Of a DNA stretch of 64,000 bases, positions 33,105 to 42,665 are shown in pieces; position 1 is the first letter of the stretch; each line of letters starts with the position of its first letter. The stretch is from Nocardioides kribbensis (GTDB taxonomy: Bacteria > Actinomycetota > Actinomycetes > Propionibacteriales > Nocardioidaceae), in NCBI RefSeq assembly GCF_015070375.1, contig NZ_JADCLL010000007.1, forward strand, positions 1 to 64,000. Reading direction: 5' to 3'. The translations under genes were made by a program, and so were the position numbers. The notes beneath the pieces were generated by a model. The model was not told the origin of the DNA, made no database searches, and saw only the letters and a program-made list of their open reading frames with translations.

Positions 33105-33701
33105 ATGAGCAAGCACAGCCTCCCCTTCTACCACGACGACGATCTCGAGACGCTGTCCGATCTTCGGCGGCGCATCGCCATTGCCGAGCGGCACCACGAG
33201 GTCGCTCAGGAGGCCGAGGCGCACGCGAGCCCGCGGATGGGTGACGACCTGCCCACCACCGCGACCAGTGCCGCGGTTGAAGAGGCCCGCGACACCTACA
33301 AGGCGTTCGTCGACGAAGCCGCCGAGCGCGCCGAGGTCTGGACCGTGGAGACCATCGGCCACCGCGACTTCCGCAACCTCCTTCGTGACCACCCACCCCG
33401 CAAGGTCAAGGGCGACGACGGCAAGGAAGTCGTGGAGGAGGAGGACTCCCCGTGGGGCGTCAACGTCGAGACGCTGCCCTACGCGCTCCTCCTGTTCTCT
33501 GATCCCGAGGACCCCGAGGTGCGCACCGTCGTGGCGCCGGAGTTCGAGTCCGAGGCGGCCCTTCGTCGTCGGCTCAACCGGATGTCTGAGGGCGAGTTCG
33601 CGTCGCTCTGGGTGCTTGCCTTCGAGGCCAACCGCGGGGTGATCGCGGACCCAAAACGAGGGACCTTCTATCTCGCCGCCAAGAGTTCCGACGCGACCTA
33701 G
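33105..33701 (+). CDS. Tail assembly chaperone, short form (G-like)
   Basis: 198 residues, acidic, helical: DLRRRIAIAERHHEVAQEAE, TIGHRDFRNLLRDHPPRK, FASLWVLAFEANRG. Corresponds to lambda gpG: coats the tape measure during tail assembly and is absent from the virion. GAGAGGAA precedes the ATG. Most ribosomes would end here; a fraction shift frame at 33650-33656. Confidence 0.85.
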   Translation: MSKHSLPFYHDDDLETLSDLRRRIAIAERHHEVAQEAEAHASPRMGDDLPTTATSAAVEEARDTYKAFVDEAAERAEVWTVETIGHRDFRNLLRDHPPRKVKGDDGKEVVEEEDSPWGVNVETLPYALLLFSDPEDPEVRTVVAPEFESEAALRRRLNRMSEGEFASLWVLAFEANRGVIADPKRGTFYLAAKSSDAT

Positions 33702-34102
33702 AACTAGCCGCCCGCCTGGGGATGACAACGGACCAGTGGTACGACCTGCCCCAAGGTGAGCGCGAGTTCTGGATTGCCGACTGGGAGCTCGATCGGGCCG
33801 CCTGCGCCCAGTGCGGCGGCGATCCTGAGACCTGCGGAGACTCGACCCAGTCATGGTTCCCGCAGCGTTCGATCTGCTTCCCGACGATGGAGCGCGCGGC
33901 TGCCCATGCGCGCTACCAGGCTCTCCACGAAGAACTTCCGTTTCACGATGGAACCTTCGCCAACTGGGCCGAGGAGCGGTCTGCGCTCTTTCCCTACCGC
34001 TTCGATGAGGGCGTCAACGTCTGGGTCGCTCCGGTCGACATGACGCCGGGCGACAAGTTCTTGACCGACGCTTACGCGCCTCCGTCAGCCGAACAGCAGT
34101 AG
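33105..34102 (+). CDS. Tail assembly chaperone, -1 frameshift fusion (GT-like)
   Basis: Reading 33105-33656 then 33656-34102 gives 332 residues without a stop. Across the joint it reads ADPK then TRDLLSRRQEFRRDLELAAR and LGMTTDQWYDLP; a helix leading into LGMT is typical of the T part in siphophages. The ATG at 33722 lies inside this helix and has no ribosome site, so the T part is made only by frameshifting. CAQCGGDPETC in the T part is a possible metal site. Confidence 0.85.
33650..33656 (+). other. Slippery site CCCAAAA for -1 frameshift
   Basis: Codons are C CCA AAA in the zero frame, a full X-XXY-YYZ heptamer, 45 bases before the short-form stop. The -1 frame from here is open for 447 bases. 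Identity of the site follows from sequence; efficiency cannot be judged. Confidence 0.88.
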
Positions 34103-34375
34103 CGCCCAGGCCAACGCGCTCACGAACGACAGCCCGAACATCGTCAGCCCCATGACCGGCCGGCGATTGGCGAGCACGAGGCCGATCACAGTCGCGGCAA
34201 TGGGCAGTAGGAATAGGCCGATCCACCCCGCGGCGATGAGCCCCTCCTGCGACGACTCAGCCTTCGGCGCGTCAAGTGGTGCGTACTGGTCCGTCCATCG
34301 AGTCCCGTCCCAGTAGCGGCGGGTGTTCGGGTTGCTGCTCGGCACATACCAGCCGGGGGCCGCCTTCTCGCTCAC
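34085..34375 (-). CDS. DUF2510 two-helix membrane protein (antisense moron)
   Basis: 96 residues from GTG 34375. N-terminal DUF2510 module with PGWYVPSSNPNTRRYWDGTR then WTDQYAP, followed by two membrane helices (about 46-66 and 71-94). The only leftward gene within the 22-kb late operon, between chaperone and tape measure; its 3' end overlaps the chaperone by 18 bases. It has its own promoter, so it is probably expressed in the lysogen and may change the host surface or exclude other phages. Function unknown. Confidence 0.8.
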   Translation of the reverse strand: MSEKAAPGWYVPSSNPNTRRYWDGTRWTDQYAPLDAPKAESSQEGLIAAGWIGLFLLPIAATVIGLVLANRRPVMGLTMFGLSFVSALAWALLLFG

Positions 34376-34381
34376 CAACCC

Positions 34382-34410
34382 AGGGTAAAGCCGATCGGCT
34401 GGCCCGTCAC
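34382..34410 (-). promoter_or_regulatory. Promoter of the antisense DUF2510 gene, probably leaderless
   Basis: Minus strand: GTGACG (34405-34410), 17 bases, TACCCT (34382-34387). Transcription would begin near 34375, exactly at the GTG start, giving a leaderless message. Confidence 0.55.
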
Positions 34411-34421
34411 GACTTCTGGAG

Positions 34422-37400
34422 GTGGCCGCTATCGCTACTCGCGTCGAGAAGGTCGTGCTGGACCTAGAAGACCGCTACTCGCAGAAGCTCGTGCGAGCCA
34501 TTGCGGCCACCAAGGCCATGGAGAACGCCGTCAAGGGGCTCGACGGCACGCAGGTCGACACGCAGTCGTCGACCGAGGGACTTGGCGACGAGACCGAGGA
34601 TCTCGGCAAGTCGCAGCGTAAGACGACCAAGACCACCAAAGAGTTCACCCTTGAGATGGCGCTTGCCGAGGAGCGCTCGGCGCGACTCCGGAAGGAGTTG
34701 CGCGACCAGGCTCGGGCGCAGGTCGACTTGGCGAACGGCATTGACCGGACGAAGAAGTCGACAAAGGCCTACACGCTTGAGATGGCCCTCTACGAGGAGA
34801 TGGCAAGCCGCTCCAAGGCGGCGCTTCGTGACCAGGCCAAGACTCAACTGGATCTGGCTGATGGGATCCGTGAGGTCGAGACCGAGGCTCGGTCTACTGG
34901 GCCGGAGATTGACCGCCTTTCCGGCCGGCTCAAGGTGCTTGCCGACACGGCCGCGATCCTGGGCCCCGGCCTCATCCCGATCGGCGCTGTCGGCGTCCCC
35001 GCGATCGCCGGACTGGCCTCTCAGCTTGGCGCCGCTGCCATCGCTGGCGGGTCGGCGATCGTCGCCTTCCAGGGCGTCGGGGACGCGGTCAAGGCCATGC
35101 AGGAGTACGACCTCGAGCCGACCGCCGCGAACCTCCAGAAGATGCAGGCCGCGATGGCTGGCATCGGCCCCGAGGCGCAGGAGTTCGTCCGGTCGTTCCA
35201 GGACTTCCGCCCCGTGCTCGACGACATCCGCGACGCTGCGGCACGCGGATGGTTCCCCGGCCTGACGGAGTCGCTCGACGACTTCGCTCGCCTGGCTCCC
35301 CGAGTTGAGGCGCTCTTCGAGGCCGTGGGTCGCGCTGGCGGTCAGGCCGTAGCCGACGGCGCCGAGTCGCTGGCCTCTGGTCGGTGGCGCGAGTTCTTCA
35401 AGTTCCTCGAGGTCGAGGCGCCGATCGCGGTCACCAGCCTGTCCCGCATCGTCGGCGACCTGGCGCACGGACTCGCTGAGATGTGGATGTCGTTCCAGCC
35501 CGGCAACAACGACTTCACCCAGTGGCTCGAGGGCGTGGCCGACGGGTTCGACCGCTGGGCCTCTTCCGCCGAGGGCCGCGACGACATCGCCGGCTTCCTC
35601 GACTACGTCCGCGAGACCGGGCCCGCCGTGTCTGACGCGTTCGTCTCGATCGTCAACGCCGTCACGCAGATCGTGCAGGCCGCCGCCCCCTTGGGTGGCC
35701 CCGTACTCAAGGGCATCTCGGCCTTCGCGGACGCGCTCGCCGCGGTTGCCGACTCCGACCTCGGCACCCCCCTCTTCGTCGCAGTGGGTGCCATGTCCGC
35801 CCTGTCGCGCGCTACCGACATCTGGGGCGCCGCCAGCCGGACCAGCGTCGGCCAGTTCGTCACTGGGCAGAAGACCGTCCAGAGCAGCATCGCGGCCACG
35901 CAGGCTCGCCTGGCGGGTCTGGGCAAGGACTCCACGGTCGCGGGCATCGGCAAGGCGTCCGCAGTCATCGCCGGCCTCACCCTGGCCTCGTCCGGGGCCG
36001 CCGACTCCATCGGCCTGACCAACACCATGTCGGGCGCCTTGATCGGGACGATGGCTGGCCCGTGGGGCGCTGCCATCGGCGGCAGCATCGGCCTCGTCCG
36101 CGACCTCGCCAAGTCGAATGACGACCTGACCGCCGCCATCGACGCCGCCGACCGAGCCATGCGCAGCGGCACCGTCCCTGAGATGCGGGCGCGCTACAAG
36201 GATCTGTCGACCCAGCTCGCCGAGACCAAGAACAACGTCAACGACTTCAAGGACTTGTTCCGCCTCAGCGACAGCGACGGCGAGTCGTACCTGGCGAACC
36301 TCGGCGGCGCCTTTCAGGGGCTCGGCTCAATCATCTCCAACGAGTCCGAGCGCGGCACGCAAAAGCTCGACGAGCTCAAGTTCTCGATGGAGAACACGGG
36401 CGGACTGTCCGACATCTTCGCCCAGGGGCTCCACTCGTCTGCCGGCGCGCTGGATGATGCCGCCTCCTCTGCGGCCGACTTCTCCCGCGAGGTGCAGCGC
36501 CTCAACGAGGTGCTGACCGGGCGCTCCAACTGGCGCGACTTCAAGGCGTCCATCGACGACGCCTCGGCCGCGCTCAAGGAGAACGGCCGGACCCTCAACA
36601 ACAACACCGCCGCCGGACGTGCGAACAACGAGGCGCTCGACAACATCGCGGCCACCGCGCTCCGCGTGGCCGACACCCTCAAGGGCGCGGATCGTGGCAA
36701 CTTCCTCGCCCGCGCCCGACAGAACTTCGTCGATGCGGCGATGGACATGGGCAAGACGCGAGCGGCCGCCGAGCGCCTTGCTGACCGCCTTGGCCTCATC
36801 GACAAGGTGAAGATCAAGCCCAAGGTCGACCTCGACACCAAGCAGGCCGAGAACAAGGGTCGCAACCTGTTCGACCTGATGGACGAGCTCGGTCGCAAGA
36901 ACCCTCGCCCCAAGGCCGACCTCAACACCAACCCGTTCGAGTCCCTCTACCGCGGCGTCAAGAACGACCTGGACGGCCTCGATCGTCAGACGGCGGTTCC
37001 GACGGTCAAGGCCAACACCGGGAACGCACTCTCCTCCATCCAGGGCGTCTTCCGAGCCCTGACCGACCTCGATGGCAACACTGCGACGACCTACATCAAC
37101 ACGGTCAAGACCACGACCCTGCGGACCACCACGGGTCGCGCCGACATCCCGCTTCCCGGCGCCCTTACGAGTGCGACGGGCGGCCACATCCAGGGACCTG
37201 GCACCGGTACGTCGGATTCCATCCCCGCGTGGCTGTCCAACGGCGAGTTTGTCATCCAGGCCAAGTCGGTCGAGCATTACGGCGCAGACTTCTTCCACGG
37301 CCTCAACGCGCGGAAGTATGCCGAGGGCGGCAGGGTCGAGCGCACGCCCAGCAGTCGCTTCACTGCTGCCGACACCTACGCGCGGACTTCATCGTCCGCC

Positions 37401-38186
37401 CGCCTCGCAGCCGACGCAGACTTCGCCGGCCGCAAGATGCGCGAGTTCGGCCAGGGCGTGGAGCGCGGCGAGAAGGGTCTCAAGGCTGAGCTGGTCGCGC
37501 GTCAGAAGCTGCTCGAGAAGGCGCTCGCTCGTGAGGAGAAAGAGCAGGCTGCCAGCAAGGAGAAGTTGGACGCAATCCGGCAGGAATCGCAGTCGCTGCG
37601 GGATTCGGTGGCGTCGCGCTTCCGTCCTGACCTCTTCCCTGGGGCTACTAGCAACATCACGCTCGACCGCCCCGAGGGCTACGACCAGTGGTCAATTCAG
37701 CAGCAGCAGTCCTACGCGATGCTCGAGGCGTCCCTGAATCGTGCGGCCAGCCCGCTCGACATCCTTCGCCAGAACATCAAGGCGGGCGAGCTTGAGCAGC
37801 AGCAGACTGCCCGCCTTGACGAGATCCTCGGCAACCGCGCGCTGGAGTACCTCTCGTCTACCGGGAACATCGGCGCTGCCTCGCAGATGTCGGAGGCGGA
37901 GTTGCGGCAGTTCAATCGCCTCTACAACAGGAGCGAGCGAGTTGCCGACGAGACGGGCGCGCTGGCTGCATCGGCCGTCTTTGGTCGTGAGCTGCGCCTG
38001 GCCCGCAAGGACTACCAGGAGCAGACCGCGGAGGTGCGCGAGGTGAAGCAGCAGCAGCGCGAGACCAACCGGCGTCTGGCTCAGTTGGAGAAGGCGATGG
38101 AGCGGGCTGCTGACAAGGCTGCGGAGAAGGTCAAGGACGGCGTCAACAAGAACGCGTCGGCTGGCGCACGAAAGGGGCGCCCGTGA
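34422..38186 (+). CDS. Tail tape measure protein
   Basis: 1254 residues. Long helical N-terminus, hydrophobic segments near 190-225 and 520-575 (IAGLASQLGAAAIAGGSAIV; MSGALIGTMAGPWGAAIGGS), a Gly-rich FVIQAKSVEHYG segment near 945 that recalls the common GGxVxGPG...FVI tape-measure motif, and a C-terminal coiled coil. Sets tail length; at the usual 0.15 nm per residue the tail would be about 190 nm. GTG start overlaps a GGAGG, an unusually tight arrangement. Confidence 0.93.
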   Translation: MAAIATRVEKVVLDLEDRYSQKLVRAIAATKAMENAVKGLDGTQVDTQSSTEGLGDETEDLGKSQRKTTKTTKEFTLEMALAEERSARLRKELRDQARAQVDLANGIDRTKKSTKAYTLEMALYEEMASRSKAALRDQAKTQLDLADGIREVETEARSTGPEIDRLSGRLKVLADTAAILGPGLIPIGAVGVPAIAGLASQLGAAAIAGGSAIVAFQGVGDAVKAMQEYDLEPTAANLQKMQAAMAGIGPEAQEFVRSFQDFRPVLDDIRDAAARGWFPGLTESLDDFARLAPRVEALFEAVGRAGGQAVADGAESLASGRWREFFKFLEVEAPIAVTSLSRIVGDLAHGLAEMWMSFQPGNNDFTQWLEGVADGFDRWASSAEGRDDIAGFLDYVRETGPAVSDAFVSIVNAVTQIVQAAAPLGGPVLKGISAFADALAAVADSDLGTPLFVAVGAMSALSRATDIWGAASRTSVGQFVTGQKTVQSSIAATQARLAGLGKDSTVAGIGKASAVIAGLTLASSGAADSIGLTNTMSGALIGTMAGPWGAAIGGSIGLVRDLAKSNDDLTAAIDAADRAMRSGTVPEMRARYKDLSTQLAETKNNVNDFKDLFRLSDSDGESYLANLGGAFQGLGSIISNESERGTQKLDELKFSMENTGGLSDIFAQGLHSSAGALDDAASSAADFSREVQRLNEVLTGRSNWRDFKASIDDASAALKENGRTLNNNTAAGRANNEALDNIAATALRVADTLKGADRGNFLARARQNFVDAAMDMGKTRAAAERLADRLGLIDKVKIKPKVDLDTKQAENKGRNLFDLMDELGRKNPRPKADLNTNPFESLYRGVKNDLDGLDRQTAVPTVKANTGNALSSIQGVFRALTDLDGNTATTYINTVKTTTLRTTTGRADIPLPGALTSATGGHIQGPGTGTSDSIPAWLSNGEFVIQAKSVEHYGADFFHGLNARKYAEGGRVERTPSSRFTAADTYARTSSSARLAADADFAGRKMREFGQGVERGEKGLKAELVARQKLLEKALAREEKEQAASKEKLDAIRQESQSLRDSVASRFRPDLFPGATSNITLDRPEGYDQWSIQQQQSYAMLEASLNRAASPLDILRQNIKAGELEQQQTARLDEILGNRALEYLSSTGNIGAASQMSEAELRQFNRLYNRSERVADETGALAASAVFGRELRLARKDYQEQTAEVREVKQQQRETNRRLAQLEKAMERAADKAAEKVKDGVNKNASAGARKGRP

Positions 38187-39910
38187 GCGACTACAGCCTC
38201 ATCCTGGGCGACCTGGACCTGTCTCCGAAGTCTCAGGGCTCCGGTGACTACGAGTACAGCGTCTACGCCTTCCAGCGCAGTCGTCCCGAGCCGCGCATCA
38301 ACATCGTGTCGTCGCTGCTGGCTGACGGTGCGATCGAAACCAAGACGGGCTACGAGAACCGCACGATCACCTTCCTGATCGGCATCTCGGCGCCCAACTC
38401 GGATGCGCTGGCTCGGGGTGAGCAGGAAGTGTTCCGCGAGATCCAGAAGGGCGAGAACACGCTCTACTGGACCCCGAACGACGGCGTCGGCGCGACCACG
38501 GTGTTCGACGTGCAGTGGGGCGACATCGAGTTCGCCGAGCCCGACGACTGGGACCTCGACGAGATGCGCGGCGATCGGTACTACACGGTCACGTTGCGGT
38601 GTACGGCGTTCGGTCACTCGGCACTGCTTCAGACCTTCACTGCCAGCGCCGTGGTCAACCCGGCCCGCACGGTCGTCAGTGATGGCAGCAGCGTTTCGGG
38701 CTGGACTTTCAACCCATCGACGACGGCGTTGGCGCCTTCGACGGACTCGGGTCGCACGGCGCTCAAGGTGACAGGCCTGGCGTGGACCGTTGGCACTCCG
38801 AACCGATCCGAGTCGGGGGCCGTGTCGCCGTCAGTGGGTCCCGTGCCGTCGGTGTCGATCGATTATCGCCGCCGCTCGCTCAACGACACGGTGTCGTTCT
38901 ACATCGTCACCCCGACCGGCGACCGGCTGCGGACTCCGGCGCTGACTCAGGTCTCAACCGAGGGCTTCACGCGCTACCACTTCAACACTGCCGACATCAC
39001 CACCGCCTTCCGGCTACGGCTCTATGTCGAGCACGCCGACGCCGGCACGCCGCCGATCGTGTACTACGTCGATGAGTTCGCCACCCAGGCTGCGGTGCCG
39101 GCCCTGGCCACGCGGACGTCGCTGCGTTCGGTCGACATCGAGGGCAGTGTTCGCACGCCGGGGACGCTGACGATCTCCCACGCCTCGACCGCGCTGAGTG
39201 ACGTGCTGGCCCTGTCATGCCCTGACCTGGCGCGCGGCTACATCCCCGACCTGCGTCGGTTCCGCACCTCGGGCGGTTCGATCTCGTCAGACTCGGCTGC
39301 GATCTCGGGATCCAGCGAGCCGCTGTCCGGCACGCCCTTCACCGCCCGCGTGCCCTACGCGATGTACGAGCCCGGCCTCTACACGGTCGTCGCGCGCATC
39401 AGGACCACGGGCGTCGGGACAGCCACCGTCACCGCGAAGGATGGCTCACTGGCGCCAGCCTCAAGCACGGCGACGTGCATCCTGCCGAACACCTCCAGCA
39501 TCTACCAGTGGGTCACGGTCGGGCGCATCCATCTGCCGCCGCGCAACTACGGACCGATGAACGCCGGACAGTTCGACATCTCGCTCACCGGCTCGACCAG
39601 CGCGACGGTCGATGACGTATGGGTGATCCCGGTCAAGGACTCGGCGCTAACCCTCACCTCGACAGCCCTGACCAACCGGCGCCTGACGCTGGCCTCGCCG
39701 TCGCTGGACTATCCCGGCGGCGCGTCGTGGGTCGGGGATGCTGCGGACGGGTCGGATGCATTCGCGGCGATGCGGCTGCTGTCCTCGGATCAGCGGCGGT
39801 GGTTCTACCCGGCGCAGACGCTGATCTACGTCGCCGCATCGGGCCCTACCACGCCGGTCGACATCACCGGCTCCTACATGGCCAGCTACCACACGAACGC
39901 GGTGAAGTAA
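38183..39910 (+). CDS. Distal tail-like minor tail protein
   Basis: 575 residues. N-terminal Dit-like domain (LILGDLDLSPKSQGSGDYEY, ENRTITFLIGI) and after residue ~150 beta domains with Ser/Thr-rich strands, probably carbohydrate-binding or decoration modules. Follows the tape measure with a GTGA overlap, the standard place for the tail-tip hub. Confidence 0.82.
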   Translation: MSDYSLILGDLDLSPKSQGSGDYEYSVYAFQRSRPEPRINIVSSLLADGAIETKTGYENRTITFLIGISAPNSDALARGEQEVFREIQKGENTLYWTPNDGVGATTVFDVQWGDIEFAEPDDWDLDEMRGDRYYTVTLRCTAFGHSALLQTFTASAVVNPARTVVSDGSSVSGWTFNPSTTALAPSTDSGRTALKVTGLAWTVGTPNRSESGAVSPSVGPVPSVSIDYRRRSLNDTVSFYIVTPTGDRLRTPALTQVSTEGFTRYHFNTADITTAFRLRLYVEHADAGTPPIVYYVDEFATQAAVPALATRTSLRSVDIEGSVRTPGTLTISHASTALSDVLALSCPDLARGYIPDLRRFRTSGGSISSDSAAISGSSEPLSGTPFTARVPYAMYEPGLYTVVARIRTTGVGTATVTAKDGSLAPASSTATCILPNTSSIYQWVTVGRIHLPPRNYGPMNAGQFDISLTGSTSATVDDVWVIPVKDSALTLTSTALTNRRLTLASPSLDYPGGASWVGDAADGSDAFAAMRLLSSDQRRWFYPAQTLIYVAASGPTTPVDITGSYMASYHTNAVK

Positions 39911-40977
39911 TGGCGGAAGTCTGGGCAGGCGGCGTGCCCGTCGACAGCCTCGGCGTCGTGGGCGACCTCAAGTGGTCGCACAACTTCGGCGAGGGGCCCT
40001 CGGGCTGCGATGAGGCGTCGTGGACCGTGGCCTGCGACCCCACGGCATCCTTCCCCGAGCTGATGCGAGCCTCGCCCGTCGAGGTGCGCCTGGGGCCGGG
40101 GATCGTGTGGGCTGGAGCGGTCATCTCCACCGACGAGTCCGACTCGGGCATCACGGTCACCGCCTACGGCTACTCGCGCTTCGCCACCGACTACGGCGCC
40201 CGCGACGGCAGCACTCCGACCACCCGCGTCGACTACGCCGTCAACGGGGCCATCTCCCGCGGCTGGCCCGTCACCGTCGCGGCCTTCCCTACCTGGGCGG
40301 CGACTCCAGTGGCCGGCGTCGACACCGCGCGTCTCAACACCACCGAGAACGTGCTGACCGAGGGCACCAAGACCCAGGGCGTGCGGTGGACGGTGCGCGA
40401 GGACAAGGTGCTGCGCTTCGAGACCGCCAGCACCGAGGTCAAGTGGGTCGCGCGGGTCGACGTCGGCAGACTCGGACTTGCTGACGACGACTACGCCACC
40501 CACGTCGGCCTACGCACGCTCAATGCCAGCGGCAGCCCGCGCGTCACATGGGTAGGCGACGACTCCCCCACCGGCCCCGCCGCTCGATGGGGTCGCCGCG
40601 AGATCCTCGTCGACTGGACGGGACTCGGCAGCGCCTCCGATGCCACGGCCGGCTTCTGGGCCAACAACCTGCTCGCTCAGATCCTCCCGCGGCTGGGGTT
40701 CACCGAGACCCTGACGGTGGCGCTGCGGGACCTCACCACCCTCGACGCCATCCCTGCGCACCCTGCCCAGATCCAGGCGGGCGATCTCATCCGCCTCGAC
40801 GGGATCTACGACGAGGGCGCCACTTCGGCCGCGTCGAGCATCACCATCACCATCGCGCAGGTGTCCTATACCGACGGCGAGGACTCCATCACCATCGCCC
40901 CCGCCGGGCTCGTGACGCGCAACTTCACCGACCTCATCGCCGACATCACCGAGCCGCCCGCACTCCTCGCGGGCTGA
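39910..40977 (+). CDS. Minor tail protein (tail-tip/baseplate hub-like)
   Basis: 355 residues from ATG 39910 overlapping the preceding TAA. WAGGVPVDSLGVVGDLKWSH, GAVISTDESDSGITVTAYGY and IQAGDLIRLDGIYDEG point to a baseplate-hub-like beta protein (gp27-type). No lysozyme or peptidase motif seen. Confidence 0.75.
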   Translation: MAEVWAGGVPVDSLGVVGDLKWSHNFGEGPSGCDEASWTVACDPTASFPELMRASPVEVRLGPGIVWAGAVISTDESDSGITVTAYGYSRFATDYGARDGSTPTTRVDYAVNGAISRGWPVTVAAFPTWAATPVAGVDTARLNTTENVLTEGTKTQGVRWTVREDKVLRFETASTEVKWVARVDVGRLGLADDDYATHVGLRTLNASGSPRVTWVGDDSPTGPAARWGRREILVDWTGLGSASDATAGFWANNLLAQILPRLGFTETLTVALRDLTTLDAIPAHPAQIQAGDLIRLDGIYDEGATSAASSITITIAQVSYTDGEDSITIAPAGLVTRNFTDLIADITEPPALLAG

Positions 40978-40990
40978 GCCAGGAGGACGC

Positions 40991-41311
40991 ATGACCACGC
41001 TCAAGCTCGGGGTCGACCCCGGCGACATGGAGCTCATCCTCACCGACGGCGCAGACTTCCGCGCCGACATCATCAAGGAGGAGGGCGGCGTCGACACCAA
41101 CTGGCCCGCCGGGACCAGCCTGACCCTGTCGATCACCGGGGACGCGGCCACCTACGCCTGGCCTGCCGTCATTGCCGGGGCCACTGCGTCGTGGTCGGTC
41201 GACAAGGCCGACACCGCGCTCATCGCCGCACGCAGCAAGGTCCGGCTGATCTACGTCAACGGCACCACTGACCGCGTCCTGTTCTCCGGGGTGGTGTCGC
41301 GCCGTGGTTGA
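40991..41311 (+). CDS. LtfC-like beta-sandwich tail protein
   Basis: 106 residues: LKLGVDPGDMELILTDGADF, SLTLSITGD, KVRLIYVNGTTDRVLFSG. Resembles the LtfC-type small tail proteins of actinophages. AGGAGGACGC precedes the ATG; eight-base overlap with the next gene. Confidence 0.7.
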   Translation: MTTLKLGVDPGDMELILTDGADFRADIIKEEGGVDTNWPAGTSLTLSITGDAATYAWPAVIAGATASWSVDKADTALIAARSKVRLIYVNGTTDRVLFSGVVSRRG

Positions 41312-42404
41312 TCTCGCCCAGAACACGACGCTGCGGGTCCAGCAGCCCAGCATCACCTTCGAGATGGCGCTCGTCGAGGGCCTCGCGGGTGCACCAGGCC
41401 GCGGCATCACGTCGCTGGCTCGCACCTCCGGCACCGGAGCACCCGGCACCACTGACACGTACACCGTCACCTACAACGACGCCACGACCAGCACCTTCAC
41501 GGTCACCAACGGCACCGACGGCCGATCCATCACCAACGTCGCCCGCACCTCCGGCGATGGCTCCGCCGGCAGCCTCGACACCTACACCATCACCTACTCC
41601 ACCGGCTCGCCATCGACCTTCCAGGTCCGCAACGGAGCCAACGGAGCAGCGGGGCGCGGCATCACCTCCATCGCCCGCACGGCCGGAAGTGGCGCCGCGG
41701 GCACGACCGACACCTACACCGTCACCTTCACTGACGCCACCACGACGACCTTCACCGTCACCAACGGAGCCAACGGTGCAGACGGTCGCGGATTCACCCC
41801 CCGCGGCGCCTGGGTCTCCGGCACCACCTACGCCGTCGACGACATCGTCACCAGCGCAGGCTCGACCTACCGCCGCAAGACAGCCGGGGCGGGCACCACG
41901 GCCCCCGTTGACGGTGCGACGTGGGAGCTGTGGGCAGCCAAGGGTGCAGACGCTGCGGCGGGGTCTGGCGGAGGTGCGCTGCTCGGATCCGCCGTCAACT
42001 ACAACCCAAGCTCTGCCAGCGTCTCCTCATCGAACAGCACCACGGCAAGCGCCGTGGACTCCGCCAACCTCCTCGTCTCGGGCATCGTGGTTCCCTCCAC
42101 CGGCAGGGTCCGGGTCCACCTCGGGGCACAAGCCAACGCCTCGGCGGCCGGTGGCGCCTACGGCTGGTCGATCATGAGCAGCACCAGCACCGAGATCGCC
42201 AACACCTTGCGCGTCCTCGCCCCGAGCACCACCTACACCCGCTATGACGCCGACATCATCGTCACCGGCCTCACGGCGGGAGCCACGATCACTCTCTACT
42301 GGGGTCACCGATTCGCAGGCTCCGTCGCCACCGGTCGCACCGCTTACGGCGGCAACACCGGGACCTACTACGGCCCCGCCACGATGGAGGTCTACGCGGC
42401 ATGA
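41304..42404 (+). CDS. Tail fibre/receptor-binding protein with three repeats and a CBM-like domain
   Basis: 366 residues. Three ~42-residue repeats (about 33-73, 74-117, 118-161), each built as GRGITSLARTSG, then DTYTVTYNDAT and FTVTNG, joined by Gly-Ala-Asn collagen-like links. Then a chitin-binding (CBM5/12)-like module RGAWVSGTTYAVDDIV with TYRRKT and WELW (165-212), and a C-terminal beta domain. Likely recognises a cell-wall polysaccharide and sets host range. Confidence 0.8.
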   Translation: MVDLAQNTTLRVQQPSITFEMALVEGLAGAPGRGITSLARTSGTGAPGTTDTYTVTYNDATTSTFTVTNGTDGRSITNVARTSGDGSAGSLDTYTITYSTGSPSTFQVRNGANGAAGRGITSIARTAGSGAAGTTDTYTVTFTDATTTTFTVTNGANGADGRGFTPRGAWVSGTTYAVDDIVTSAGSTYRRKTAGAGTTAPVDGATWELWAAKGADAAAGSGGGALLGSAVNYNPSSASVSSSNSTTASAVDSANLLVSGIVVPSTGRVRVHLGAQANASAAGGAYGWSIMSSTSTEIANTLRVLAPSTTYTRYDADIIVTGLTAGATITLYWGHRFAGSVATGRTAYGGNTGTYYGPATMEVYAA

Positions 42405-42655
42405 GCACCGTGACGACCACCCGCCCCATCGACGAGGGCCAGCTCAACGCCGAACTCGGCGACGTCGGCGTCACCAGCCTCCGTGTCGGCGACGAGGTCA
42501 CCGTGACCGCCGACGTCCCGCAGGCCGCCCTCCAGGCCGCAATCGACAAGCACGTGCCCGTCGAGCCGCCCCCCAGCGAGACCCGGCAACTGCGACTCGA
42601 CCTCGACCAACTCATCGTCGACGCCATGTTCGGCGACTTCCCGCCCCAGTTCTAA
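42401..42655 (+). CDS. Small protein after the tail fibre
   Basis: 84 residues: acidic, RPIDEGQLNAELGDVGVTSL then VDAMFGDFPPQF. Possibly a fibre chaperone or accessory by position. ATGA overlap. Confidence 0.6.
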   Translation: MSTVTTTRPIDEGQLNAELGDVGVTSLRVGDEVTVTADVPQAALQAAIDKHVPVEPPPSETRQLRLDLDQLIVDAMFGDFPPQF

Positions 42656-42665
42656 GGAGACCCCG

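Noticed and set aside
33722..34102. Independent gene starting at ATG 33722
   Set aside because: No ribosome site, and the conserved T-part helix begins upstream; the frameshift at 33650-33656 explains it better.
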